Source: Macquaria australasica (taxonomy: Eukaryota > Chordata > Actinopteri > Centrarchiformes > Percichthyidae). From it: a stretch of DNA of 64,000 nucleotides. Positions 48,244 to 61,799 of this stretch are shown here, piece after piece. Numbering within the stretch: position 1 is the first letter of the stretch; every line of letters begins with the position of its first letter. Where the stretch lies: contig SEMN01000482.1 in the NCBI GenBank assembly GCA_005408345.1, positions 64,501-128,500 on the forward strand. Reading direction: 5' to 3'. The position numbers and the translations under genes are program-made. Below the pieces are notes generated by a model, which had not been told where the DNA came from, made no database searches, and was given only the letters and a program-made list of their open reading frames with translations.

Positions 48244-51200
48244 CCTCAACCAGTTTGTAGGAGTAGATGTCATTTAATGTCGAATGACAGACATAGTTTG
48301 CAATGGATTTCATTACAATGGCCAAAAGGAGGATATAAACAAGTTAAGAGGCAAAAAAGCAGTTAGCACTAATACTGAATTACAGTTAAGATACACCTGT
48401 TCAGTCTTATGCAATCCAATGCAAAAGCACTTTGATAAATTCTACCTCTGTTAAGCTTATGATGTTCAGTTTGTGCTGACACTGTGACAGACAAGTGTTA
48501 ATTAAACTCTGGTAATGTTTGCCGGCGTTAGTGGTAGTGTTGTATTGGACTGCATTATATTTTAAGGCATTACTAAATTCTCTCTCCCTTATGTGTGTAA
48601 ATAGGGCAGACAAAACATAGATTTGTAGCACAGAGAAATATAAACTCAACCCGAATGCATCAAAAAAAAAAACATCGCCATGTTGTTTTTGTCGCTGCAT
48701 TTTTAAAGTTGGGGAATAAAAGTAAAGAAGAGGAATTGCACCCAGTGAGAATCCATCAGACATCTGGCACGAGAATTGGTGTGTCCGCAAACCACAATGT
48801 TTGGAAGTCGAGAGTCAAATACCATGTCCTCACACACACACACCGTCTTTATTGGGCAACGCTTCACCACCGCAGACACACACATGCTGCCACGTGCCAG
48901 TGCACACCAACGGCCACAAAAAGCTTTGAGAGAGCAGGTGTGGAGACATACAGGACTCACAGGTCTTAATAAAGCACAGGAGATGTGGAATAGTTAATCA
49001 AACACCCTGTCATGTTTTTGTTGTTGGTGTTATCCTGATTGCCAGAATGAGAAAGTGTGTGTATCTGCTTATGTTTGTCTGTGTGTAAGTAGCTGCACAT
49101 ACATACATTTACAAATACATTTGGTTTTTTTAAGTATTCATCAGTATAAATCAGTGTGCGTGAATTTTGTGCACACACTCGGTCCAATGTGGTGAGTCAG
49201 GCCTGCGATCTGAGTAACGGGGGGCCTGCCACGACATGCCTCGGCAGCATACACACACATACATGCACAGACACATTAACTTTACCGCAGGAGGAAATGG
49301 AGATGGAGGTAGAAGGACGGAGAGAGCTTAATAAAAGCGCCATGGAGGAGGAAATTGGAAGGGAGGGATAATTGTGTTGGGTAAGCAGGCAAACGGAAAG
49401 AAAGGAGAGATGGACCGAGCAGTTGGAGGCAAAGAGAGTAAAAAGAAATCAGAGATGGAGTAAAAAGAAAAGGAGGAAAACAAGAGGGCAAGAAGGTGAG
49501 GGAAAGTATCTCTTCGTCTCCCCCTCCTCCCCCGATGGAATGTTAATCAGCGTAAAGAGGTCAGCCCTTTTGGCGTTTCAGAGACTGTGTGTGTTTGTGT
49601 GTTGGGGTGAAAAGGTCGGACATAGTGTTCTGGTCTTTTGGAGCCTTGTCTGAAGTGCTTCGAGTGAACAACTGCACACAGGGGTCCATTACAATGCCCT
49701 TTACAACTTTCTTTACAACACACTCCCAGCCACCGAATTCAGATAAACAGTTCTTTGATTCATCAGTTTTGACAGCATTATCATGATAGTTGAGACACTG
49801 CATGAAGAGTTTAATTCCAAGACATTAAATATCCAGTTTTGGAAAATAAAAAAATGACACATTTAAAATTGTGTTTTTCATCTGTAAAATACACGCAAGT
49901 TTCTGTCTTTTGTTCTCAAGTTGTCTTCCTTTTCTTCCGTCAGTTTTTAGTGAGAGCAGCTGTCAGCTTTTTCAAAATGTGGATTTATGATTTTAACATC
50001 TATACCTGTCTTTTTTTCCCACACACATCTCAAAGAGGGAATTCTGTTGCCAGTGGGTTAACTTTGGCAGGCGTACACAGTGGGTTGTAGATCACAAAAC
50101 AGCCTAAGGATCAAAATGTGTCATGCATGGCAACGATTTAAAATGCATTGTACATTTCACATTTTTATTAAACACGTCTGTAAGATTATATAAGGGCAGC
50201 ATTAGCCTGAGGGTGAGAGAAAAGGCTTGCAGAGTATTGACAAAAAAATTATAGTTTTATCTCTCATGAATTGTGCACATTGGCATGAGTTGCATCGCAT
50301 TTCGACACAGCTTTTTCCACACTTAAATTCAAATTTCACTGCTTGAAAGTAATACACAATGTATAAATGAAAGTGCGGTCGTGAGACGCCGATGCTTTAG
50401 GATTTGCTCAGGTTAAATGAACTGAAGGATTTTCTCCAGCATGTATCTTTGTTTATTGGCCAGAAATTCTTTACAGCACCAAATTAAGTTGTGTAGGAAG
50501 CTGTCTGAAATTTTTTTTTTGCTCTTAATGAAAAAAAAAAGACAGTCTCAGGTGATTTGGAAATAGCAGTAGTCAGTATTGAATTGCCTTTATATATATA
50601 TACGATTCATTGTGCAGTCCCAGTACAGAGGCAGGTGTGAGACTGGAAGGTTGCAGTTGTGAGAAATCTCGAAATCTTCCTGAGGTTGTCTGTCGAGTTC
50701 TGTTAAACATAGTGGTTAGATGCTGAAGAAATGCAGTTACACGCTCTAAATCTAATTCAAATGATTTATTAAAGCTGCTGTAATCAATATCTCTATATCA
50801 ACAATGGATCAGATGACTACTTATTTGTGAAAAAGGTTCCTCTTAGTGACAAACCCACAGAGCTTTATCACTGAACTCTGTAGTTCCCTTCAGCTCTATG
50901 GAGCTTTTTAGCATCTTGCAGCTCATTGTTTTGGTTCACTCTCACAGCTCTCATCAGTGTTGTTTCCATAGCAAAGATTACAAATTAAATGTTGTACCGG
51001 CACACAAAAAATGGGTATGTTGTCCTCTCTTTACATACACAAAGAAATTGTGTTTAACGCTCTCTTACATTCCTGTTGTGATACAGAGTGGATATCAGTA
51101 GTGGCGAAGTGAAGCACTGGAAGTGGTTTTTCCACATGAAAAAGAGCTACTTTGTCCTGCATTTTGTTTTGGAGGCTGAATTTACTTGGCCAGCCTCCTC

Positions 51201-52365
51201 TCACCAACTTATTTGACACATTTCACACAGATTGCTGTATTTCTTGGGTCACTAGTCTGATGTGAAGAGTGCCTGTTTGTGTCAGTCTCCTTAGCTGAGG
51301 TCATTTTTTACAGTTTAATCACTTGAAGCAGCTTTTTCAGACTAGAAGTGTTTTTCCCTTATTTCAGTTTATTGGGCTGTATAAGAAATTGGGCCGTGTA
51401 ATTTCACTTGGGACCAAAACAATCAGACCAGGACCTTGTTGCGGGGGCGGGCTCAGCACGTCTCACTACTCTCTGAAGTGAGGATCGTTTGGAGTGAGGA
51501 TGAGATCTGACTGCCATCCATCTCGGCTCCACAAACACTCAACAGCATGGATGAAGCAGAAACGTGTTCAGAAAATAGTCACGGTGGTTGTTAGTGTCTC
51601 AAGTAACCGTATTGAGAAATTAAATAAAACGGGATGTTAATTATTCCGAATCTCATTTCATAAATAGTGGGATAATCCTTTGTTGCACATTAGGGCGACA
51701 GGCACAATTTCTAAGGGGAGTGTGGTAATCAGTGCAGTGATCCACATCCGCAGCAGATGCTGATGCTTCATGTTTGTTTAGCTGTTAAGGAAGTCCTCTC
51801 CAGCTACAAATATCTGACTAGCAAAGAAAATGAGGATCAAAGGGGTCAAATCTGTTCCCTTCAGTCATCAAAAAAGTTTTAATTTCAATTTAAAATGGAT
51901 GAAGGTACTTTGTTATATTCTTAGAACAGCCTATTTAGAACTTATATATTGTGCACTCATATTCCAGTGTCTGTATTTTGTCGCTGTACCTCAGTTTTTG
52001 TTTACATTTCTGCACATTGTGGAAAAAATAACAGAGCTATATTTAGCCACACTGTTCAGACACCATTCTGTTTCGTTTCACAACGGCGAACACAGTAGAG
52101 GCTCTATTGAAGCAGTACTGATATAAATATGTTTACTAGATTTCATCATTACTACCAAGTTAAATGCTGAGATCGGAAAACTGGGTGAAAATGCTAAAAA
52201 CAAGTCAGACAAGGCAAGAAACACAAGCAGTGACAAACTCCCAGGTCAGCCAAACATATTACTTATTAACAGAAAATGAAGTCGAACAATAAAATAATTA
52301 CCCAAGCTGCATTGGAAGAACTTAGTTAAAATGGCAATCCCACACTATAAAAATAAAATAGTAGC
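48244..52365 (+). other. Intron segment, no exon seen
   Basis: Mixed AT-rich DNA with a purine-rich tract at 49290-49500 and a short TA run at 50591-50602. Nothing else is supported. Confidence 0.5.
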
Positions 52366-52581
52366 AGCTAATGTAGCCTCGAGCTGCTAACTTCAAGCAG
52401 AGATGAGGAGCAGTCTACAGAGGTCTGGTTCCTTCTAACTCCACACAAGTTACATCACTTGAGGCGAGTGATTTTTGCACCGCTGCCTCTGGAGCCACAA
52501 AAACTTTTCACGTATGCAGTAGTACTCCCCAAGACCTGTAAACAGACTTTGATGTGTAAAATCGATGGAGGTCCCCTTTAA
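52366..52581 (+). repeat. Dispersed repeat A, copy 2
   Basis: Partner of 9238-9457 in the same orientation. The end GGAGGTCCCCTTTAAAG resembles the terminus of a non-autonomous DNA transposon. Confidence 0.7.
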
Positions 52582-54240
52582 AGTATCAAAAGTAAAGGTG
52601 CTTTTCATGCAGGATACCCCTTTGAGTGTCGGTTTTAAACATCTTTCTGGTTTAACGTTTGCAGTGAGGGATTATTACAGACATTTCAGGTGTGCTCACT
52701 TTCAATTTTACCTCTAAATAAAGTGATAATCTGGCTAAGCTGTTGGCTTGGTTACAACCTCTGTGATCATTTCTTGCCCCGTTGGACAACGACGTGGGAA
52801 AATGTGAGCAAAAATAACACCCAAGTTGCAATAAACCAGAATTAATTAATGAGGAGCTTACCTCACCTTCACTATCTTGTCATTGTGCCTCCCAGTCTCA
52901 TTGAATTGAGGTTAGGACGTGTCGTCCGTTCCCCACCCCTCTTGTTATCCACCCATCTGTGTGCTTGAGTTTGTGTGCGTTAGCCTGATAGTAACGTTGC
53001 ATTTTAGTGCGTTGATACATATGTATGACCATGCACACGATAGCTGTCAGCTTGGCCACGTCTCTTTTTGATTCATTTAACTTTGAGGTGAAGGTAATGT
53101 GACTGCATCGCATGCTCACCTACCGCTACGCACTCACACACACACACACACACACATGCATATGGTTTCCTGACAGTGTTGACTGCTGTGGATATCTAGA
53201 ATAGGATGTGGTCCCTGTGGAATAAGAGATGCTATCTCTGCATCCTCTCGTATCGCTCTCTCTGTCCCTTCCTCAGTGTTTCTCTGTGTCTCTTTCCCTG
53301 TCTCTCCATTTCTTACCTGTGCTCACGCTGTCATCTCTTCATCTCTCTCCGTCCCCCTCTGTATCACTCTCTCCTGCTCTTCTTCTCCCCTCCATCAGAT
53401 AGAAGCTGACAGCTGCTATCAGGCTTATTTCAGGCACTGGCACACACACTCCCTCTCTCTTCTATTTTCGCGCTTTCTCTCTGTTTGACACCTTCTCTCG
53501 TAATTTCTCCATCCTTCTGTTTGTCTCCATCTGAACGTACCTGCTTGTAAGGATTGGTTTCTGAAGCTTGGCCCTTACCAGCAGAAGATCTGGACGAAGT
53601 CAAAAGCAAACGGGCCGGGGGGGGGGGGTTCACTCCCTCTGCCTCGTCTTCTTCCTTCCTGCCCTGTCTCTACCTGTCCATCTGGTCGCCCACTCCTGGG
53701 AGGGGATTTCTCACCGTGTGTTTGCGTGTGTTTCTCCCCTGAGCATCAGCCTCTTTGAGCACACATCTCATTCATTTATAATAAGGTGTCAGGCATTGCT
53801 GTCCCCGTGGTTGCACAAACTCCCTGCTTTTGGCATGCATGTCAGTCCCAACATGTCCACATGTCTACTTGTCCATCTCTTTCCCTCTTTTCCCAATTTA
53901 TACATCTGTCTACCTGTCTGTTTGCCGACCTGCCTGTCACTCCTTTTGCCAAATAAATAGGTCATCCACCTATCAATTTGTCCCTCTGACTCGCCTCCCT
54001 TCCTGCCTGTCTCTGTGCCTGTTGGCCCATCTCGCTGTTAATTTTTTCCCCACTTGTCAGTCTGTCAAATTAATTCTTCTGCGTCCCTTAAATGAGCCAA
54101 GGAGTGGCATTTTGAGCTATTGATCTCAGGCGGTGCGATTGCTTAAGGATTTTAGATGGTTGTCTAATGTTCACACAGTGTCACTCTGTTGTCAGGACAA
54201 GTTGTGTTGCCCCCATGCCAATGTGACTCATTACTTACCT
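52582..54240 (+). other. Intron segment, pyrimidine-rich in its second half
   Basis: Contains (CA)n at about 53133-53155, a CT-rich region at 53250-53550 and a G12 run at 53617-53628. No exon recognised. Confidence 0.5.
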
Positions 54241-54242
54241 TC

Positions 54243-54340
54243 CCTGTCTTCTCTCTCTCTCTTTTTTATTTGTCTTTTTCATGGCCGTCCCATCCTCCTC
54301 CTCCTCCTCCTTAACGTGGCCTCTTCTGCAACAGGTAAGA
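54243..54340 (+). other. Candidate recursive splice site (AG|GTAAGA)
   Basis: A pyrimidine-rich tract (54243-54310), a branch-point match CTTAAC (A at 54314) and CTCTTCTGCAACAG end at 54334. The next bases, 54335-54340, are GTAAGA, a near-consensus 5' splice site. This head-to-tail arrangement is the signature of a zero-length recursive splice site. A second possible donor, CAG|GTTTGT at 54414|54415, would define an 80-base RS-exon. Confidence 0.45.
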
Positions 54341-54645
54341 GCTTTTTATCTGACCTCTGTGTGTTTGTCGAAATCAGTTCTGTTGTCACAAGACTCGAAA
54401 GTTGTGTCATGCAGGTTTGTTGGTCAAACAATTTGTACTGTCCTTGCGGCTTTCCACACACAACCACAGTCCCAGAGCCACACACACACACACTGTTAGT
54501 CTGACATGCACTTACAATCTCACGTCACACACACAAGTTCCACATGTGTTGATTTACTATGCTAGTGTTGATTTACTGAACTGGTTAAATGTTAACGCGA
54601 CTTTGAAGGTCTGAAGGTCTTTGTGTCTGTGTTTGTTCTCCTTCG

Positions 54646-54784
<139 letters not shown>

Positions 54785-56238
54785 CCCCCTGTTGGGACAT
54801 TTCTGTTATCCCAGATGGGATTGGCCTCTTCCTTCCTTTCATTCATGCAGCCTGTGGGACTAGTTTGTTTTTGTGATTTCTTTAAGTGTGAACGTGTGTG
54901 TGTGGGTGGGTGGGTGTGTGATCACCTGCAGGATGTTGTTTTCCCTCAGCTGTCTCTTGTGATCTCCCTTGCCTCTGAAGCACCTCTTTTCTAATTTCCC
55001 ATCATTTTGTATTCTCTCCATTCCTCCTTCAGTTTTTTTCTGCCATCCTCTCCCTCCAGTCCCTTATCTCTTCTTTGCAGCGGAGCCAAACCCAGAAACA
55101 GCACCTGTACGGACCTTTGTGTGTGTGTGTGTATAAGTGTGTGTTGGCTCTGTGGTGCACGCTGGTGTAGTCAGGAAAGGTGTTTCTCCACGTTCCACCG
55201 CTCATCTGTTTTCTCCAATTAATTTTTTTATCCTCCATTTACCTTCTTCTTGTCCTTGTCTCTCCCCTCCCCCACATCCTCCCCCCCCTCCTCTATCCCC
55301 CCTCCCCTATCCCCCCTCCCCCTCCTCTCTCCCCTGAGTGGTCTTCAGTTTTACAATCTGTTGAAAATCTGTGTTTCCAGCCCAGCGCCCTGCTTCCTCC
55401 TGCACATCCAAGTGTGTGTATATATTCATCTGCGTGAATACAGTGTGTGTGTGTGTGCGATCGTGCGTGCGCGCACTTATGTGAAATCAGGTCTCCCGTG
55501 CATCAGGCCCCTGATGTTGACATGAAAGCAGCAAGTCTGCTACTGCTGCTTCTTCTTCTTCCTCTTTTATCATCTTCTTTTTCTATTTCTTCAGTTCTTT
55601 CTTTAACTAACCAGAAGGCCAACACAACAACAACAACAGCCAAAACAATCTAGCTTCCATCACCACTACACCAGCCAGAGTCTGCTGCTCTGCTCCTCAG
55701 GCTGGCAACCAGAACACAGACACACAGATATATAATTGTCTCGGCATGTGGAGTTGGTAAAAGAACTGTCGGTGATGGGAGCTGTGGAGACTTGGGGGTG
55801 CTGGACTCTCTTCCACGGATATTTTGTCAGAAGCTCCCTCTTTTTTCACTTAATTTTTTCTCTCGCCTTGTTCTGTACCTGCCGTACACACCGGTAGGGG
55901 AAACAGAAGAAAGGATGACCCAGATAGGAAGAACGAACAGAGGGCGCCGAGGTAAAAAGCACAAAAAAAGTGGGATTGAGAGGAAGGGGAGGAGGAGGGA
56001 TGGCAGTTGAGAAATTTACTGGCAACACCTGCTTCATGTCAGCGCTCCGTCGAAACAGACACATTCTTTCCTCTCCCTCGTCTCTCTCCTCAGTCTGTCT
56101 TTTCTTCTGTGTTTTTCCTCGTTTTCTTTTTTTTCTTCCGCCGCCCGTGAAACGAAAGGACGAGGGAATAGGAGGGGACAGACAAGAACATGTCATGCAG
56201 GGAGGGAGCGAGGCAGCGTCCCATGTGTGCCTGTTTGT

Positions 56239-56274
<36 letters not shown>

Positions 56275-56427
56275 ACGCACTTGTCTGCCTGAGAATGTGT
56301 GTGTGTGTGTGTGTGTTTGAAGAGGGATTCTCAAACTGCATTATTAACTCATCTGGGTTTTGCATGAGTCGCCTCCCATTCTCAGACAATGCGCGCACAC
56401 ACACACACAATATAGCACACTTACTCA

Positions 56428-56428
<1 letters not shown>

Positions 56429-56475
<47 letters not shown>
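56429..56475. repeat. (CA)n microsatellite
   Basis: Pure tract within a longer interrupted CA-rich zone running from 56393 to about 56510. Confidence 0.95.
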
Positions 56476-56478
<3 letters not shown>

Positions 56479-57096
56479 TAACACACTCACACACACACAC
56501 ACACAGAAAGCGGTGCAGTCTTGACAGCTCCCCAGGCTCCTATCCTGGAAAGGCGAGACAGGAGAGCAGCGGAGCATGCTGGGATAGTAGAGGACCCGGA
56601 CGTTCATTTCTGAGCCCCCCAGCTCAGTTAATACTTAATGTCCCTGCACACACTCACGTACACACACACACACTCACTGTACAGCAGCTGCAGTATGCAG
56701 ACATGCACAGTCACAAACACACATGTGCACACCCATACACAAAGCCAGGAAGACATGCTTACACACACCCACACACACTCTCACAGTATATAAAATATTC
56801 AGGAGTCCATTAAATAATGATGAACATTGATGGAATGAAACTTGCTAATTTAACTGGATCCCTCTTTTTCCTTTGTTAGAGAAAGACAACAGGCAATGGA
56901 GACTTGGATGCGCACACACACACACACACACACTCACTCTCACCCACGCATTCACTTACTCACACACACTGTCACAGAATTAATCGCAGCAGGAGAACAG
57001 AAGTGACAGCTTATTGTCGCCACTGGGACAGTTTCTGAACCAAAGTGTGTTTTAGTTTTTTCACAGCATGTTTCCCTTCTGACTTGAAGCACGCTG

Positions 57097-57097
<1 letters not shown>

Positions 57098-57145
<48 letters not shown>
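57098..57145. repeat. (TG)24 microsatellite
   Basis: Pure tract of 24 units. Confidence 0.95.
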
Positions 57146-57147
<2 letters not shown>

Positions 57148-58074
57148 CGTGCACATGTTCAGTTAGTACATGTCATAGTAGGTGCGTTTTAATTTTACAG
57201 TGGTTTGATTGCAAGTATACATACATGATTGTGGTGTGTAAGTAGGGCAGCTGTCCTGTTTCCTTCAGTGCAACAGCTTCAGCAGTGAGTGGGAAGTGCA
57301 GCAGCATTGCTATGAAGATTAATAATGCTGGCTGCCGTTTGTAGCATTGAGATAGAAGTTTGGTAATCAGTTAATTAAATCAGCTAATTAAATCAGTGTT
57401 TGGAGGCGAGTGTGTTTTTCACATTTTGCTTTTCTGAATGGTGGCAAACTGGGAGGGAGATGGAGAGAAAGCACAGGGAACGAAGCGAGAGTCGGAGAGA
57501 GAATATGAGGGCCTGTTGAAAGCTGGACATCTTAAACGATAAGGGCACAGGACATAACAGATCTGTGTCTGGGACAGTCGGTGTGTCTGCACGTGTCTCT
57601 CCATGTGTGTCTGTTGAATGGAGATCGTGAGCGTGTGTGGTCAGAAGGAGTATTCGTGTTCTCACTCATGCACATGTGCGTATTTTCAAAGAGCATTATT
57701 AACTCATCTGGATTTCGTTCCCTCGCTCTCATGCGCATTTACTCCTGTGTGTGTTTAACTTAAACAGTTTCCAACAGCAACAACCTCACATTCCCCAAGT
57801 GGCAAATTGTAAGTGTGTGTGTAGTGCACATTTTCCACTGATGTCAGCATTTGGACGCAGAATCACCTTATAGTGAAAGTTGTAACACTGAAATGCTTTC
57901 CCCTATAACAACCGGCATTAATGCTGTGTCATCCAGCACTGATTGTGCTCTTTGCTGCGCTAAGCTGTCAGATAGCGGCGGAGGGGAAATAAAATGTTTC
58001 CTCTTGTATTCATGAATTCCAATTTAGACAATTACTTGAGCAGCAAGATTTGAATTACAGTGAACTTCACATTT

Positions 58075-58160
58075 ATAGCAGTTTTCAAAACACTTTTAAG
58101 AGCTTTACAAAACAGCGAGGAAGGAAAGCTATTAAGATTAATAGTATAATGAGATGAAAT
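58075..58160 (+). repeat. Dispersed repeat tail, degraded
   Basis: TTTATAGCAGTTTTCAAAAC and AGAGCTTTACAAAAC are a diverged match to the repeat at 8985-9110. Confidence 0.4.
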
Positions 58161-60020
58161 TGCTAGACATGAATTAAAAGCATGACTGCAGGAGAATAAT
58201 ATGCGAGACCACAGTCGGAATCAAAACTTAAACTAGATAATATAAAATCTTGCCTGTGAAACTGTTTTAACAAGGGGATCCAAAGGTGGCACTAATTTTC
58301 CCAGCCCAAGCTCCTCAGGCGGCACTGTGCTCAAAAGCCTCACACCACATATAGGCCTCAGGGCTTATTACTTGCTGCAGTGCCTTCAAACTACAGCGCA
58401 TTAAAGCTAAGATAGCAAACTTTGTATCAGCATTACTTGGTGATTCTATTTGTCATGACTCGGGGCTGTTTGGTGAGGTAACAGGCTTGGACGTTACTGA
58501 GAGGAAGGCTTCAAATTAAATTACACATGCAGTAGTAAGGCATTTGTCTGAGCATCTGCCTGTTTGTGTATACGTGACTGTTCATGCCAGCTTTTGTGTG
58601 CGAGCATGTTTTTATGTGTGTGCACGTCACATCGATCACTTCTCATCCACCAGCGCTCTAAAAGTGGGGGATCCCCCGCTGCTTGGCAGATTGGCACTCC
58701 AGATCTCTGTTTGTGTCACCCTTTAATCTGTCCCCCACGTCGCACCATAATCCCTCCCCTGCCAACCTGCGCTGACAGGTGGAGGTTGCACTGGGGTGTC
58801 CTTGACCTCCGCTGCACAGTGGGCCGGCGTGGGACTGGATCAGACCGGATCAGACCCGACTCACACTGTGCTTGCGTGTGTCTGAGAGCCGGAAAGAGCT
58901 ACAGGTATCAGAGTGGCTTTTTGGGGATTTTTATTTTTCCGACAGCGAGTGCAATGAATCTCACCACACCTTATTTGATGTCCAAACATTTTCAAGCACG
59001 TAGGTTTCAAGTGATTCAAGTATATTTAGCTGTAGGAAACTTGTTGCAAAATAAAAGCTAGGCTGAATTTTATCCTTATTTTTTAGGTGCAAAACTACAA
59101 ATTCAAGTGCAAATTTGTATTGGAGTGACAGTGCACTTAATTCTTAACAATGTCTTATTGTTTAAAATATAGACTTCATGGCATAAAATCCAGCTTGAAA
59201 TCCAAGCTGTCCTGGCTAACATACATCTTGAATAAGAAAACATGGATTTAAAAGTGTGTAAGGTGCTGTCATGTTTTTGCAGGGCTCTTTCCTGCCAGAG
59301 ACTTCTGTCTTCCTGCGAGCGTCGGCTGATTGTAACAGCGTAATGCAGCAGTCATCAGGAAACACTCAGCCCAGCCACAGTGAAATAACAATAACAGAGC
59401 AACACTGGCAAAACCAAATTAAGACTTGATGTTTACTCTTACAGACCGTCTCACTGAGACCAGTTTGTGAAAGCTGTTTTTCATACGAACATGAATGACA
59501 GCTAATGGTTTCCCCTTAAGGTTGGGAAATGAGCCCAAATATTTTCGTTCATGCTGACTGTGTTCAGATACCAGCAGGAGTAGTATAAAGGAGCGGGAGA
59601 GCATAGATGATTGGCTCAAACTCAGAGACTGAGTGCCCTGCAGGTCAGAACAGATAATCCACTTGTCGAAGGTCTTATATATGTAGCCATAAGACATAGT
59701 CATATTGTGTGGTTCCTAGTGAGAGAGAGAAAAAGAACAGCTAATCATATTAGAGTAATATTCTACAAACAAAATTGTGTTTTTAGTACTCTTAACTTTC
59801 TATTGATTGAGTAATCAATACATCAACTAATAATTTCAGTAGCTAGTAGTAGTACTGATAAAGTTTTGTATTGGCTACATCTGTACAAAGACTGGCCCTT
59901 ATTTGTAAATCTGTGCATACATTCAACATGAATTACCACATATAAAATGGGTTAATAGGTCCAGGTCTGTCAAATACAAAAGGTTCCCAATAAGGCATAA
60001 AATTCCACAATTATAGTAAA
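58161..60020 (+). other. Intron segment, no exon seen
   Basis: Mixed unique-looking DNA. Nothing else is supported. Confidence 0.5.
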
Positions 60021-60135
60021 TTGGAAGACTGTCCTTCAGCTGGAAGGCCTGTGGTCATATTCCCCCAGGAAAGCAAGCATCCCCCTGGCTGAGGTGTGCT
60101 TGTGCAAGGCACCCTCAGACCCTCAGATAGGTATC
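60021..60135 (+). repeat. Degraded SINE-like segment
   Basis: CAGCTGGAAGGCCTGTGGTC followed by CTGAGGTGTGCTTGTGCAAGG resembles the tRNA-derived body of common teleost SINEs (GGTTCGATTCC and TTGAGCAAGGCA regions), with many substitutions. Confidence 0.45.
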
Positions 60136-60387
60136 ACACATCACAGAAATCTTATGTAAAGTCCTTGGGCCATACCTGGCAGCCTCAGAGACAGACCCAC
60201 TGCTGCCCCCGGAGAACTTTGAATACCCTCATAATCACATAATGGATGCCGGCGGCTCAAAAGCTTCAGGCTGCATGATAGTTTAGAGCATTTTAAACGT
60301 CTCCTGCAGGGGTGATTAGTAATGTGGCCATGCAGTACAGACAAGTGAGCCTGAATTCTCAGACTAAATGTCTGCTGCTAAAGCTGA

Positions 60388-60515
60388 GGTGTCCTCGTAG
60401 CTTAGTGGTGGATTCAGACTTGAATCGTGTTGCTCCCCTCCACTCCCCAACTGAATCCTTGCTGACCCTCGCAGCTGTACTCCAATAAAGCAAAAATATC
60501 TTGACAAAATTAATC
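60388..60515 (+). repeat. Degraded tRNA-derived SINE
   Basis: GTCCTCGTAGCTTAGTGGTG looks like a box A region. The segment ends in CCAATAAAGCAAAAATA, the usual tail of a percomorph SINE I recognise. Box B is decayed. Confidence 0.5.
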
Positions 60516-61799
60516 TTAGAACAGCTCTTAATTTCCCCTCGCCAGACTGTCTGTTTCTTCTTTAATACTGTTCATTAACTTTTTTTTTTTTTGAGACAAG
60601 ATAAGGATTCAATTGATTTAGTTTTATTCAAATTAAGGTTTTATTGGCTCTGTCCTTTTAAATGTAGTGGTATATGAGCTGAACAGACTAGATGTGGGAA
60701 ATGTTTGGACTTCAGTCAGCCTGACACAAACCGGGACTCTCTTATCTGTTACGGCCCTTCAATCTCAGCCATAGTATTTATTGTGTCTCTCTTTTAGTTT
60801 TATTGTTGGGTTTCTCAATATTCTCTTTGTACACACACCCAGACACACATGCTCTTTGGCCTCTTTGTGCCACACAGTGCAAACAAAACTCTGAACCCTG
60901 CCTTAAAGCTGAATTTGTGACTTGGTCTTTGGCGTCTGTGTCGCAACAGTCGATGCGGGAAACCCTGTAAAATCCGTTATGCTCATCATCATCATGGAAG
61001 CCCCCTGGCGCCTAGAAGATGCTATACATCACAGTCCCCCATCTATTTTTCCAGCTGGCCTTTATCCCCCACAGGCCAGTTTCAGTCCGGTGGCTATGGA
61101 TCTGTGGAGCTGTAGTCAATAGCATCCTGTAGTTTTGTATCTGTGGTCACTTCTTTTTAACCCTGCGGTCGAATCGTCCAACATATGGACCTCAAGCTAT
61201 CACATGTGACAGAGGAGGAATCAATTCCATCACTGGGAGATTTTTTCTCTGTGAATGTGTAGAAAAGGAAAAGTCACAGACTGGATTTCAAAGACTGCCA
61301 GACAGTTTGTTTTAGAGTTAATGGGAAAATTCATGCATTTGTTTTTGACACCTGAGTTTGAAATGTATTCTGTCCTTGTCAGTGACCCTGATAGCCTCTC
61401 TTAAACTTATTCTTGTGACCCATTCTGCCACCAGGAATGACGAGGTACAAAGTCAGTAGTGACTCTATTATCTATTTTGATAATACACTAAAATCAGTTG
61501 AATTAAAACACATTTTAAAGATAAATTACATAAATTATACTGATTAGCAAGCTTACTGCTGGTAATTTTTTAGAAATTGTATCAACCTTTGGCAGTAGGT
61601 AATGATGCACACGCAAAAATACCGATATTAAAGTTTCACTGCAGTTTATGAAGACGGTGTTTTGTGCCAGTATACATTTGATTTGACACTATTATCAGTC
61701 AAAATGAAAACGCCTAATATATTGAGAAAATAATCTCACCCCAAAGTCCATTTAGTAGCTGTTCTGCAGCTTTCAACCATTTTAAACAGCAATGTAAAA

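Noticed and set aside
54133..54504. Possible signal-peptide exon ending at the CAG|GTAAGA donor
   Set aside because: The frame has a Leu-rich stretch from a (CTC)n run and no ATG in that frame. The recursive splice site reading explains the donor better.
55050..55081. Good 3' splice-site match (TCTCTTCTTTGCAG) at 55080
   Set aside because: The sequence after it enters GT-repeat DNA, does not code for the sulfotransferase domain and has no paired donor.
56190..56813. Open frame of 207 codons on the plus strand
   Set aside because: Mostly CA/GT repeat translation with His-Thr and Cys-Val runs; no family resemblance or splice structure.
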